This document shows, one piece after another, positions 32,898-41,649 of a stretch of DNA of 64,000 bases. Numbering within the stretch: the stretch's first letter is position 1; each line of letters opens with the position of its first letter. The stretch is from Streptomyces bambusae. GTDB lineage: Bacteria; Actinomycetota; Actinomycetes; Streptomycetales; Streptomycetaceae. The notes below the pieces were generated by a model. That model saw nothing but the letters and a program-made list of their open reading frames with translations. It ran no database searches and had not been told where the DNA came from. A program made the translations under genes and the position numbers. The stretch covers positions 1 through 64,000 of the forward strand of contig NZ_JAJAUZ010000033.1 of the NCBI RefSeq assembly GCF_020532645.1. The letters are read 5' to 3'.

Positions 32898-33398
32898 TCA
32901 GATCGCAGTGAGCGTCCGCAGGACGTCGAGGGAGCACGGGCGGCCGTCCGGGTCCTCGCCGTCGGCCACCGACAGGCGTACGTGGGCGTCCCGGGCCGCG
33001 CGCACCGCCTCGGGCCAGCCGTGGTGGTCGAGGTAGGCGGAGACCGGGGCGTCCGGGCCGATCTGGTGCAGGATCCGCAGCACCCGCAGCACGGCCACGT
33101 CGACGAGCGCGGCCTCCTGCGAGTCGCGGAATATCGTGCCGACGTACTTCTCCGCGGACCAGCTGTCCAGCCAGGTGTCCTCGACCAGGCGGTACACCGC
33201 GTCGGTCACGTCGCCGTAGCCTTCGAGGCCCGCCAGCCAGCACTCCTCGTGGAAGACCGGGTCGGAAAGCATGTGCAGCGCCGAGCGCACGTTGCTGCGC
33301 CAGCGCCACCAGGGCATGTCGTTGAGCGGCATGCCGCCCATGGTGGAGGAGCGGCGGCCGCGGGGGGAAGGGTTCTTCGAAGCTTGGACGAATGTCAC
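32898..33398 (-). CDS. SCO4402-family protein, function unknown
   Basis: A conserved Streptomyces protein of 166 residues (147 if the ATG at 33341 is used). The core reads MGGMPLNDMPWWRWRSNVRSALHMLSDPVFHEECWLAG, followed by YGDVTDAVYRLVEDTW and GTIFRDSQEAALVDVAVLRVLRI. It is helical, Trp-rich and has no catalytic signature known to me. I prefer the GTG at 33398 (VTFVQASKNPSPRGRRSST), because the Ser/Arg-rich leader is, as I recall, conserved in orthologues; neither start has a clear Shine-Dalgarno. Confidence 0.8.
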   Translation of the reverse strand: MTFVQASKNPSPRGRRSSTMGGMPLNDMPWWRWRSNVRSALHMLSDPVFHEECWLAGLEGYGDVTDAVYRLVEDTWLDSWSAEKYVGTIFRDSQEAALVDVAVLRVLRILHQIGPDAPVSAYLDHHGWPEAVRAARDAHVRLSVADGEDPDGRPCSLDVLRTLTAI

Positions 33399-33514
33399 GG
33401 TTGACGATCGTACGTTCCCCCGAACGGGGATCTTGACACCCCCGTAGTTCACCTTCACGTCACTGACCGTTGACGGAACATCGCTGCGCCGTTACCGGTG
33501 GGGCGGAATTGTGC

Positions 33515-34837
33515 ATGCACATGACCGACAGGCGACGCACCCTTTCCCGCTCGATCGCATCCGCGGCCCGCACGGCCCTGTGTACGGCGGTGGGCGCGTC
33601 CCTGATCGGGGGATGCGGGGCGCTCCCCGGGAACGCGGGGGGATCCGGGGAGCCCCTCACCGTGATGACGTGGGCACCGGAGAACACCAAGGCCACCAAC
33701 ATGCCCGGGATGCCCGCCATGGCGAAGGCGTACGCCCGCTGGGTGAACGCCCGCGGCGGCATCAACGGCCGCGAGCTGCGGGTCCTGACCTGCAACGAGG
33801 AGAACACCCCGAAGGGCGCCGCGGGCTGCGCCCGGCAGGCGGTCGAGGCGGACGTCGTCGCGGTCGTCGGCTCGTACAGCCAGCACGGCCGCTCCTACTT
33901 CGCCCCGCTGGAGGCCGCGGGCATCCCGTTCATCGGCGGCTTCGGGGCCTCCGCGGAGGAGTTCCAGAGCACGCTGTCCTACCCCGTCAACGGCGGCCAG
34001 CCCACGCTGCTCGCCGGCACCGGCCACCAGCTCGGCCGGGTCTGCTCGAAGGTCGCGCTGGTCCGCCCCGACACCCTGCCGGGCGACACCCTGCCGCTGC
34101 TGCTGAACGCCGGCCTGAAGTCCGCCCAGGGCGCCGAAGACGTCCCGTCCGCGGACATCCGGGCCGCCGACGACGCCACCGACTACAGCGACGCGGCCCG
34201 CCGGGCCCTGTCCGCTGCCGGCACCCGCGGCGGGCAGGCGGCCGCCGGCGGCAGCGGCAAGGGCTGTGTCACGGCCGCGCTCGGCGAGCACACGGAGACG
34301 TTCTTCGACTCGTTCCGGCGCGTCGACGAGGACGGCTCCAAGGTGAAGATCGCCTCCGTGCTCGGCAGCATCAGCCAGGGCCTGGTCAACCGGACCGGCG
34401 GCAAGAACGGCCCGTTCGAGGGCGCGTACGTCACCGGCTGGTACCCGGTGGCCTCGGACCCGCTGTGGGAGCCGATGCGCCAGGTGATCAGCAAGCAGGC
34501 GTTCGCCGACGACCGGGTGGACCCGACCGACGTGGGCACCCAGACCACCTGGATCGCGTACACCGTCTTCACCGAGATCGTGAAGTCGCTGGGCGACGAG
34601 GAGGTCACCGCCCGGCGGATCGCCCGCGCGCTCGACGACACCGAGGGCGTCAAGACCGGCGGCCTCACGCCGGCCCTGCGCTGGCGCTACGAGGACATGC
34701 GCGCGGTCGGCGGCTTCCCCCGCATCGTCAACGGCCGGGTGACGTTCCAGCAGGTCAAGGGCGGGGTGCTGGTCACCCAGGGCGACGGCGCGATGGACAT
34801 GACGCGCACCCTGGAGTCGGCGCCGACCTCCAGCTGA
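33515..34837 (+). CDS. ABC transporter substrate-binding lipoprotein (branched-chain amino acid type)
   Basis: A 440-residue exported lipoprotein. After MHMTDRRRTLSRS comes a hydrophobic stretch with Ala and a lipobox LIGGC whose Cys (about residue 34) would be lipidated. The mature part is a type I periplasmic-binding fold: MAKAYARWVNARGGINGRELRVLTCNEENTPKGAAGCARQ and VVAVVGSYSQHGRSYFAPLEAAGIPFIGGFG are typical of LivJ/amide-binding proteins. No permease or ATPase gene is adjacent, so it may act as a sensor. ATG at 33515 or 33521 both possible. Convergent with the gene at 34851. Confidence 0.88.
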   Translation: MHMTDRRRTLSRSIASAARTALCTAVGASLIGGCGALPGNAGGSGEPLTVMTWAPENTKATNMPGMPAMAKAYARWVNARGGINGRELRVLTCNEENTPKGAAGCARQAVEADVVAVVGSYSQHGRSYFAPLEAAGIPFIGGFGASAEEFQSTLSYPVNGGQPTLLAGTGHQLGRVCSKVALVRPDTLPGDTLPLLLNAGLKSAQGAEDVPSADIRAADDATDYSDAARRALSAAGTRGGQAAAGGSGKGCVTAALGEHTETFFDSFRRVDEDGSKVKIASVLGSISQGLVNRTGGKNGPFEGAYVTGWYPVASDPLWEPMRQVISKQAFADDRVDPTDVGTQTTWIAYTVFTEIVKSLGDEEVTARRIARALDDTEGVKTGGLTPALRWRYEDMRAVGGFPRIVNGRVTFQQVKGGVLVTQGDGAMDMTRTLESAPTSS

Positions 34838-34850
34838 CGCGGCGCGGCGG

Positions 34851-36509
34851 TCAGAGCTGGGTGCGGTCGCGGGTGGTCAGGTCGTACTTGGTGGCGATCC
34901 GGTTCCACAGCACCGAGGCGGACTGCTTGGCCTTGCTCGCCTCGCCGCTCGCCTTGTTGCCCTGGACGGCGTGCTCGGTGGCCCGGGCCTTGCCGCCCTT
35001 GCAGAGCTTCTTGCGGTCGTCGAGCTGGTCGGCCCAGTCCGCGTAGTGGTCGTCGGCCGACGCGGAGGCCTCCCAGGCCTTCTTCAGGTACGCGGCGAGC
35101 CGCGCGTTGTCCGGGAGCTTGTCGATCTGCAGCTCCTCCAGGCGCGTGACCATCTCCTCGCGCTGCCGGGCCGCGTCGCGCAGGTCGTCCGCGGCCTGGT
35201 CCAGGTTGTCGCAGCCCTTGATGTCGTCGACCGAGCGGATCACCGCGGCCCGGCTGTCGGTGCTGTCGGCCAGCAGCTTGTCCAGCTGCTCGGCCTGCCC
35301 CTTCCCCGGGTCCACGGGCTGCTCCGCGGGCGGCTTCGAAGCGCCGCCGGCGGTCGGCGTGGAGGTCTCGGAGACCGCCGCCGACTCGGTGGGGCTGTTC
35401 GACCCCTTCTCGCCGCCGAGCAACGCGCCCACCCCGAGACCGACCACGGCCAGGCCCACCACACCGGCGATGATCAGCCCGGTGGAGGCCCGGCGCGGCT
35501 CCGGCTCGTCGTAATGCTGCGGGTGCTGCGGGTGCTGCGGGTGCTGGTGCGGTCCGGGCGGCGGGGGCTGCGGGGCGTACCCGGCCGGACCGGCCGGGCG
35601 GTGGCCGCGGCCGGGCTGCGGCCGCGGCGGCGCGATCGGCTCCTCGATCTTCGGGAGCGGCGCGGTGGACCCGACCGCGTTGTCGTTGCGGAACAGCCCG
35701 TCGAACTCCGCCGGCGGCCCCGCGGGCGCCGTCGGCCCGGCGGGCACCGGCGGGATGAACGCGGTGGCCTCGGCATCGGGCCCGGAGGGCACCGGCGGGA
35801 TGAACGCGGTCGCTTCGGCGTCCGCACCGGTCGGGATGCCCTGCCCGTGGGACGGGTACGGCGGGATGAAGGCGGTCGCCTCCGCGTCCGCACCCGTCGG
35901 GATGCCCTGCCCGTGGGAGGGGAACGGCGGGATCAGCGCCGTCGCCTCCGCATCGCCACCCATCGGGATCCCCTGCCCCTGGGAGGGGAACGGCGGGATG
36001 AAGGCGGTCGCTTCGGCATCTGCACCGGTCGGGATGCCCTGCCCGTTGGAGGGGAACGGCGGAATCAGCGCCGTCGCCTCGGCGTCCGCGCCGGCCGCGA
36101 TCCCCTGACCGTGGGAGGGGAACTGCCCGTAGTCCCCGGTCCCCGCCCCGGGGAACGGCTGCTGCTGCGGGTATCCGTACCCGGGCTGCGGCTGGTGCCC
36201 GTACGACGGGTCCGGCTGCTGCGGCGGAGCGTACGCGTCGGCCTGCCCGTACGGGTCGGGCTGCACCCCGTACGGGTCCTGGTGGGCGGCCTGCTGCGGA
36301 GGCTGCTGGAGGTACTCCGGCTGCGGCGGGTAGCCGTACCCCGGCTGGGCCGGGACCTCCGCCCCCTCCGCCTGCGCCGGGTAGCCGTACGCCGGCTGCG
36401 CGGGCGCCTCGGGGGCCGGGCCCGGCCCCCACGCGCCGTCCCACGGCTGCCCGCCCGTGGGCTGCGCCGCCGGATACTGCGGTTCGCCGCCCTGGCCGCT
36501 CTGCGTCAC
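34851..36509 (-). CDS. Membrane protein with six DAEATAFIPP-type tandem repeats
   Basis: A 552-residue protein. Residues 1-135 are Pro/Gln/Gly/Tyr-rich and disordered. Residues 141-250 hold units of exactly 22 residues (66 bases), ADAEATA(F/L)IPPFPS.GQGIPTG, at 141, 163, 185, 207 and 229, with a sixth shorter one at about 244. A Pro/His-rich linker follows (HPQHPQHPQHY), then one membrane helix (GLIIAGVVGLAVVGLGVGALLG, about 344-365) and an alpha-helical extracytoplasmic C-terminus of 185 residues with two Cys. The repeats lie on the cytoplasmic side if the topology is N-in. EATxxIPP resembles phosphothreonine motifs read by FHA domains in actinobacterial kinase signalling. Function unknown. 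Confidence 0.82.
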   Translation of the reverse strand: MTQSGQGGEPQYPAAQPTGGQPWDGAWGPGPAPEAPAQPAYGYPAQAEGAEVPAQPGYGYPPQPEYLQQPPQQAAHQDPYGVQPDPYGQADAYAPPQQPDPSYGHQPQPGYGYPQQQPFPGAGTGDYGQFPSHGQGIAAGADAEATALIPPFPSNGQGIPTGADAEATAFIPPFPSQGQGIPMGGDAEATALIPPFPSHGQGIPTGADAEATAFIPPYPSHGQGIPTGADAEATAFIPPVPSGPDAEATAFIPPVPAGPTAPAGPPAEFDGLFRNDNAVGSTAPLPKIEEPIAPPRPQPGRGHRPAGPAGYAPQPPPPGPHQHPQHPQHPQHYDEPEPRRASTGLIIAGVVGLAVVGLGVGALLGGEKGSNSPTESAAVSETSTPTAGGASKPPAEQPVDPGKGQAEQLDKLLADSTDSRAAVIRSVDDIKGCDNLDQAADDLRDAARQREEMVTRLEELQIDKLPDNARLAAYLKKAWEASASADDHYADWADQLDDRKKLCKGGKARATEHAVQGNKASGEASKAKQSASVLWNRIATKYDLTTRDRTQL

Positions 36510-36684
36510 CGGGACTCCTTCTCCACCTACGGAATCGTCGGTTTACGCTACCGGGTCCTCCTGCGCCGGGACCACGCGCCCATGATCGAACTCAAGGAGG
36601 CGCGCCGGAATACCCCCGGTGAACTTGCATACGCCCCCATTCGTCCGCCTGGTGCCGCTCGGCCCGGAAGGCTCACCGCGCCCC

Positions 36685-38067
36685 TCAGGCCGGCTGGACC
36701 TCCAGACGCGCCGAGAACTCCCGCACCGCCGCCTCGTCCCGGTACGGGAGCAGCCGCCGGCGGAAGTCGTCCAGGTACTCCGAGCCCCGGGACGAGCGCA
36801 GCGAACCCAGCAGCTCCGCCGCCCGCACCCCCGTCTGGCAGGCCTCCTCCACCTCCCGCTGCTGCACCTGCGCCGTCGCCAGCAGCAGCAGCCCGATCGC
36901 CCGTCTGCGCGCCTTGGTCTCGGGCAGCGCCCGCAGCGCCTCCTCGGCCCGCCGCCCGGCCGCCTCCGCCTGCCCCAGGTCCCGGTGGCAGTGCGCCAGC
37001 TCGTCGGCCAGGTAGGCGGTGTCGAAGTGCCGGATCCACACCGGGTCGTCCCCGGACTCCGGCTCGGCCCGCTCCAGCGCCGACAGCGCCCGCCCGGCCA
37101 GCACCTGCGTGGCCCGGGCGTCGCCCAGCAGCGCGTGGCCGCGGGCCTCGGCCGCGAAGAACATCGACTGCACCCGCGGCGTCACCTGTCCGCGCGCCCC
37201 CTCCTGCGCGGCCCGCGCCAGCTGGGCGATCTCCCGCGGGTTGCCCAGCTCGGCCGCGAGGTGGCTCATCGACGCCGCCAGCACATAGCCGCCGTACGCC
37301 CGGTCCCCCGCGGCCTGGGCCAGCCGCAGCGCCTGGATGTAGTAGCGCTGGGCCAGTCCCGGCTGGCCGGTGTCCACGGCCATGTAGCCGGCCAGCTCGG
37401 TGAGCCGGGCCACGGCCGCGAACAGGGCCCGTCCGACCGGCTCCCGGTACGAGCCGCCGAGCAGCCCCGACACCACGCTGTTGAGGTAGTGGACGACGAC
37501 CGGCCGGACGTGCCCGCTACCGAACCGGTGGTCGAGGTCCTTGAGGGCCTCGGTGGTCGCCCGTACCGCCGCCACGTCCGAGAGCCCGACCCGTGAGCCG
37601 GCGGTCCGCGCCACCTGCGGGTCGGCCTGGGTGATCAGCCAGTCCCGGCTCGGCTCGACCAGCGCGGAGGCGGCCACCGTGGACCCGGTGAGGAAGTCCC
37701 GGCGGCCGACGTCGCTGCGCCACAGCTCGCAGACCTGCTCGATGGCGCCGAGCACGGTCGGGGAGAACTGGAGGCCGACGCCGGAGGCGAGGTTCTTGCC
37801 GTTCGCCATGCCGATCTCGTCGATGGTGACGGTGCGGCCGAGTTTGCGGCCCAGCGCCTCGGCGATGATGCCGGGGGCCCGGCCGCGCGGCTGCTGGCCG
37901 CGGAGCCAGCGCGCGACGGACGTCTTGTCGTAGCGGAGATCCATGCCGTGCTCGGCACCGCACATGTTGACGCGGCGGGCGAGCCCGGCGTTGGAACACC
38001 CGGCTTCCTGGATGAGTGCCTGCAGCCGTTCGTTCGGCTGGCGGGCGACGAGAGGCCTGGCTGCCAT
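36685..38067 (-). CDS. NsdA-like regulator: helix-turn-helix plus tetratricopeptide-type repeats
   Basis: A 460-residue cytosolic regulator. The N-terminal domain (NERLQALIQEAGCSNAGLARRVN ... YDKTSVARWLRGQQPRGRAP, about 9-65) is an XRE-like helix-turn-helix; from about residue 180 the chain is built from helical pairs like TPRs (LARAAQEGARGQV, FAAEARGHALLGDARATQVLAGRALSALERAEP). This arrangement is that of NsdA and its Streptomyces paralogues, which hold back development and antibiotic production. ATG at 38067 follows CAGGGGG. A 20-base palindrome lies 25-44 bases upstream, a probable site of autoregulation, and the prim-pol-like gene is divergent. Confidence 0.85.
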   Translation of the reverse strand: MAARPLVARQPNERLQALIQEAGCSNAGLARRVNMCGAEHGMDLRYDKTSVARWLRGQQPRGRAPGIIAEALGRKLGRTVTIDEIGMANGKNLASGVGLQFSPTVLGAIEQVCELWRSDVGRRDFLTGSTVAASALVEPSRDWLITQADPQVARTAGSRVGLSDVAAVRATTEALKDLDHRFGSGHVRPVVVHYLNSVVSGLLGGSYREPVGRALFAAVARLTELAGYMAVDTGQPGLAQRYYIQALRLAQAAGDRAYGGYVLAASMSHLAAELGNPREIAQLARAAQEGARGQVTPRVQSMFFAAEARGHALLGDARATQVLAGRALSALERAEPESGDDPVWIRHFDTAYLADELAHCHRDLGQAEAAGRRAEEALRALPETKARRRAIGLLLLATAQVQQREVEEACQTGVRAAELLGSLRSSRGSEYLDDFRRRLLPYRDEAAVREFSARLEVQPA

Positions 38068-38381
38068 GGAAGAAACCCCCTGAGGCCACGGGTGATCGTT
38101 CGAATGATCACTGCCCGGCTGAATGCGGAGAATGCGGAAGTTGCCCGGAACGTGGCGCTCTTGCGCTCGCTTGCCTGGGGTTGTGGGACGTTGTCGGATT
38201 TCAGCCGTGCGTTCACGGGTCTCGCTACCCACGTTCCGGAGCGCCCTCGCCCGCGCGCCCCCGCCCGTGCATCCTTGCGCCCCGCGTGCAGGATCGATGC
38301 GGCGCCGGTCGTGCGCCCCGGCTGGCGCCGCCCCCGTAACCCCAGGTGGCGGGGGGAGTTGTGAAGGGCGTGGAAGAGACC
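38068..38381. promoter_or_regulatory. Divergent promoter region of the NsdA-like and prim-pol-like genes
   Basis: About 310 bases without a gene. It contains the palindrome GTGATCGTTCGAATGATCAC at 38092-38111 (one mismatched pair in ten). Beyond that I see no further conserved feature; the AT-richer part between 38095 and 38200 probably holds both promoters. Confidence 0.6.
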
Positions 38382-39047
38382 ATGGGAGTCACGGAAGCCG
38401 CACCCATCCCCAAGCAGCGCGGCGAGCAGCTGCTGGACCAGGCCGTGCGGTACGCGGAAGAGCGGCACTGGGACGTGTTCCCCGGCACCTGGCTGGAGCC
38501 CGTCGACGGACGGGAGCTGTGCTCCTGCGGGGAGGCGGAGTGCGCGGCGCCGGGCGCGCACCCGGCGCGCGACGACTGGGCGGCCCAGGCGACGGGCAGC
38601 GCGGTGCAGGTCCGGCGGGCCTGGCAGCGGCAGCCCAAGGCGTCGATCCTGCTGCCCACGGGCCGGACGTTCGACGCCATCGACGTGCCGGAGTCGGCCG
38701 GCTTCCTGGCGCTGGCGCGGATGGAGCGGATGGAGCTGACGCTGGGCCCGGTCGCGCTCGCCCCGGACCGCCGGATGCTGTTCTTCGTGCTGCCGGGCGC
38801 CGGTGCGAAGGTGCCGGACCTGGTGCGCAAGCTGGGCTGGGCGCCGTCCGCCATCGACCTGAAGGCGCGCGGCGAGGGCGACTGGGTGGCGGCGCCGCCG
38901 ACCCGGTTCGGCGGCCGGGGCGCGGTGCTGTGGGCGCGGCGTCCCACGCCCGCGAACCGCTGGCTGCCGGACGCGGAGGAGCTGATCAACCCGCTGGCGT
39001 ACGCGTGCGGCCGGGAGGCGGCGGCGGCCCGCGCGCGGCGCGGCTGA
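38382..39047 (+). CDS. Bifunctional primase/polymerase (prim-pol)-like domain protein
   Basis: A 221-residue protein matching the N-terminal domain of AEP-type prim-pol proteins: LLDQAVRYAEERHWDVFPGTWLE, then a zinc-like CSCGEAECAAPGAHPARDDW (C-x-C...C...H) and WQRQPKASILLPTGRTFDAIDVPE. The metal-binding acidic residues of a true primase are not convincing, and stand-alone Streptomyces members often sit beside XRE/TPR regulators without evidence of DNA synthesis. GGAAGAG lies before the ATG at 38382; GTG at 38370 is an alternative. It is divergent from the NsdA-like gene. Confidence 0.75.
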   Translation: MGVTEAAPIPKQRGEQLLDQAVRYAEERHWDVFPGTWLEPVDGRELCSCGEAECAAPGAHPARDDWAAQATGSAVQVRRAWQRQPKASILLPTGRTFDAIDVPESAGFLALARMERMELTLGPVALAPDRRMLFFVLPGAGAKVPDLVRKLGWAPSAIDLKARGEGDWVAAPPTRFGGRGAVLWARRPTPANRWLPDAEELINPLAYACGREAAAARARRG

Positions 39048-39158
39048 CGCTCCGTCTCCCCCGGTTCGTGGCCGGGACCTTGTGCCGCTTCTGCGGCCTG
39101 CGGGCGCCTCGTAGGGTGAGCGTGACCAACGGGGTAACGCACGAGAGGTGGGCGCACT

Positions 39159-39980
39159 GTGCCTGACCAGGTGTTTTCGGCTGATGCGGGCGGGGCGCGA
39201 CCGGCGCCGCCCGCGGCCGTACGGATAGCAGGGCTGTGGAAGCGGTTCGGCGAGCAGGTGGCCGTGTCCGGAATCGATCTGGAGCTGCCGGCCGGGAAGT
39301 TCATCGGCCTGGTCGGGCCGAACGGCGCCGGGAAGACGACCACGCTGTCGATGGTGACCGGACTGCTGCGGCCCGACCAGGGGACGATCGAGGTCGCCGG
39401 GCACGACGTGTGGGCCGATCCGGTCAGCGTGAAGGCGCGGATCGGGGTGCTGCCCGAGGGGCTGCGGCTGTTCGAGCGGCTGTCGGGCCGTGAGCTGCTC
39501 GGTTACATGGGCCGGCTGCGGGGGCTGCCGGGGGACGAGACCGACAAGCGTGCCACCCAGCTGCTGGACGTGCTCGACCTGGCGGGCTCGCAGCACAAGC
39601 TGATCGTGGACTACTCGACCGGCATGCGGAAGAAGATCGGGCTGGCGGCCGCGCTGCTGCACAACCCCGAAGTGCTCTTCCTGGACGAGCCGTTCGAGGG
39701 CGTCGACCCGGTGTCGGCGCAGACCATCCGCGGGGTGCTGGAACGTTACACCGCGTCCGGGGCGACGGTGGTGTTCTCCTCGCACGTGATGGAGCTCGTC
39801 GAGTCGCTCTGCGACTGGGTGGCCGTGATGGCGGCCGGCCGGATCCGGGCCTCGGGTCCGCTGGCGGAGGTCCGCGGCGAGGCCTCGTCGCTGCAGGACG
39901 CGTTCCTGGAGCTGGTGGGTGCCGGCGGCCGCGATGCGGGCGAGGCCCTGGACTGGCTGGGCGGCGGGACCGCCCGGTGA
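39159..39980 (+). CDS. ABC transporter ATP-binding protein
   Basis: A 273-residue ATPase. Walker A is GPNGAGKTT (about 53-61), the signature is the variant YSTGMRKK in place of LSGGQ (about 149-156), Walker B VLFLDEP (about 168-174) and the switch His SSHVM. The variant signature is usual for drug- or antibiotic-type exporters with ABC-2 permeases. It starts with GTG at 39159 and overlaps the permease start (GTGA at 39977), so the two make an exporter. The cargo is unknown. Confidence 0.94.
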   Translation: MPDQVFSADAGGARPAPPAAVRIAGLWKRFGEQVAVSGIDLELPAGKFIGLVGPNGAGKTTTLSMVTGLLRPDQGTIEVAGHDVWADPVSVKARIGVLPEGLRLFERLSGRELLGYMGRLRGLPGDETDKRATQLLDVLDLAGSQHKLIVDYSTGMRKKIGLAAALLHNPEVLFLDEPFEGVDPVSAQTIRGVLERYTASGATVVFSSHVMELVESLCDWVAVMAAGRIRASGPLAEVRGEASSLQDAFLELVGAGGRDAGEALDWLGGGTAR

Positions 39981-41581
39981 GCGCCCTGACCACGGCGGAG
40001 ATCACTCCGGTCTTCGTCCGCCTCAAGCTGTCGCTGCTGCGCAACGGGCTGAAGCAGTCCTCGAAGCGGCGGGCGGCCTTCCTCGCCTCGCTCGTCTTCA
40101 CGGTGCTCTTCGGGCTGCTCCAGCTGCTCGGGCTGGTGCTGCTGCGGGGCAACGCGCAGGCGGGCACGGTCACCGTGCTGCTGGCCGGGGTGCTGGCGCT
40201 GGGCTGGGCGGTGATGCCGCTGTTCTTCTCCAGCGGGGACGAGACGCTCGACCCGTCGCGGCTGGTCATGCTGCCGCTGCGGCCTCGGCCGCTGATCGTG
40301 GCGCTGTTGGTGTCCTCGCTGGTGGGCATCGGCCCGTTCTTCACGCTGTGCCTGGCGGTCGGTTCGGTGGTGGCGGTGGCGCAGGGGCCGGCGGGCATCG
40401 CCGTCGGCGTGCTGGCGGTGCCGCTGCTGATGGCCGGGTGCGTGGCCCTGGCACGGGCGCTGGCCACCGCGAACGTGCGGCTGCTGTCCAGCCGGAAGGG
40501 CCGCGACCTGGCGGTGCTGAGCGGTCTGGGGATCGCGGTCGGCGCGCAGCTGGTCAACTTCGGCTGGCAGCGGCTGGCCCGGGACGGCGGTCTGGACGCG
40601 CTGGAGCCGGCCGCCGCGGTGGTGCGCTGGCTGCCGCCGGCCACGGCGATCGGTGCGGTGGATTCCGCGGGCCGGGGCGCGTACGGGACGGCGGCCGTGC
40701 AGCTGCTGCTGACCGTGTTGGGCGTGGCCGGGCTGCTGTGGGCGTGGCAGCGGTCGCTGACGAAGCTGATGGTGTCCCCGGACGGGTCGACGATCGCGGC
40801 CGCCGAGGAGGCGCGTACGGCCCGGGAGCGGCAGGACACCGGCTGGGCCCGGCTGCTGCCGGGCGGGCGGTCGGGGGCTGCGATGCACCGGACGCTGCGG
40901 TACGTGTGGCGGGACCCGAAGACGAAGGCGGCGTGGGTGACCTCGCTGGCCGTGGGCGCGATCGTGCCGGTCTTCAACGCGCTCCAGGGGACCGGGTCGG
41001 TGTACCTGGCGTGCATGGGGGCGGGGATGCTCGGTGTGCAGATGTACAACCAGTTCGGGCAGGACACGTCGGCGTTCTGGATGGTCGCGCAGACCATCTC
41101 GACGCCCCGGGACGCGTACGTCGAGCTGCGGGCGCGGGCGCTCGCGCTGGCCGTGGTGACGGTGCCGTACACGGTGGCGGTGTCGGTGCTGACGGCGGCG
41201 CTGGTGGGGAACTGGCCGGCGCTGCCGGAGACGATGGGACTGTCGCTGGGACTGCTCGGCGGGATGCTGTGCACGGGGGCGGTGGCTTCGGCGCGCTTCC
41301 CGTACTCGATCCCGCAGGACGGTGCGTTCAAGAACGTGGCGCCCGGGCAGGGCGGGCTGGCGTGGATGAGCATCTTCCTGGGCGCGCTGGTGTCTGCGGC
41401 GTTGTGCGGGCCGCTGATCGGGCTGACGGTGTTCCTGCACGTGTCGTCCGGGCCGCTGTGGACGGTCCTCCCGGTCGGGGTCGGCTGGGGCGTGCTGATC
41501 GCCTGGGCGGGCCTCCGCGTCTCCGCCCCGCAGGTCGCCCGCCGCCTCCCCGAAATCCTGACCGCCGTCAGCAAGGGCTGA
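39977..41581 (+). CDS. ABC-2 type transporter permease, large
   Basis: A 534-residue integral membrane protein with about twelve helices in two halves, for example FLASLVFTVLFGLLQLLGLVLL (about 35-56), VTVLLAGVLALGWAVMPLFF, LIVALLVSSLVGIGPFFTLCLAV, GIAVGVLAVPLLMAGCVAL, and in the second half VTSLAVGAIVPVFNAL and LSLGLLGGMLCTGA. It is translated with the ATPase by a four-base overlap. A degenerate REP-like hairpin follows its stop. Confidence 0.9.
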   Translation: MSALTTAEITPVFVRLKLSLLRNGLKQSSKRRAAFLASLVFTVLFGLLQLLGLVLLRGNAQAGTVTVLLAGVLALGWAVMPLFFSSGDETLDPSRLVMLPLRPRPLIVALLVSSLVGIGPFFTLCLAVGSVVAVAQGPAGIAVGVLAVPLLMAGCVALARALATANVRLLSSRKGRDLAVLSGLGIAVGAQLVNFGWQRLARDGGLDALEPAAAVVRWLPPATAIGAVDSAGRGAYGTAAVQLLLTVLGVAGLLWAWQRSLTKLMVSPDGSTIAAAEEARTARERQDTGWARLLPGGRSGAAMHRTLRYVWRDPKTKAAWVTSLAVGAIVPVFNALQGTGSVYLACMGAGMLGVQMYNQFGQDTSAFWMVAQTISTPRDAYVELRARALALAVVTVPYTVAVSVLTAALVGNWPALPETMGLSLGLLGGMLCTGAVASARFPYSIPQDGAFKNVAPGQGGLAWMSIFLGALVSAALCGPLIGLTVFLHVSSGPLWTVLPVGVGWGVLIAWAGLRVSAPQVARRLPEILTAVSKG

Positions 41582-41605
41582 CCCGCGCCCCTGCCCGGAC
41601 TTCGG

Positions 41606-41645
41606 CTGCGGGTCAGGGGGCGGAGCCCCCGTTCTTGAGCCGCGC
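41606..41645. repeat. REP-like repeat between convergent genes (probable terminator)
   Basis: A short copy of the intergenic repeat, containing gggggcggagcccccgttcttgagcc, whose GGGGGC/GCCCCC arms form a hairpin. It lies between the convergent permease and hydrolase genes and can end both transcripts. Confidence 0.55.
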
Positions 41646-41649
41646 CGGG

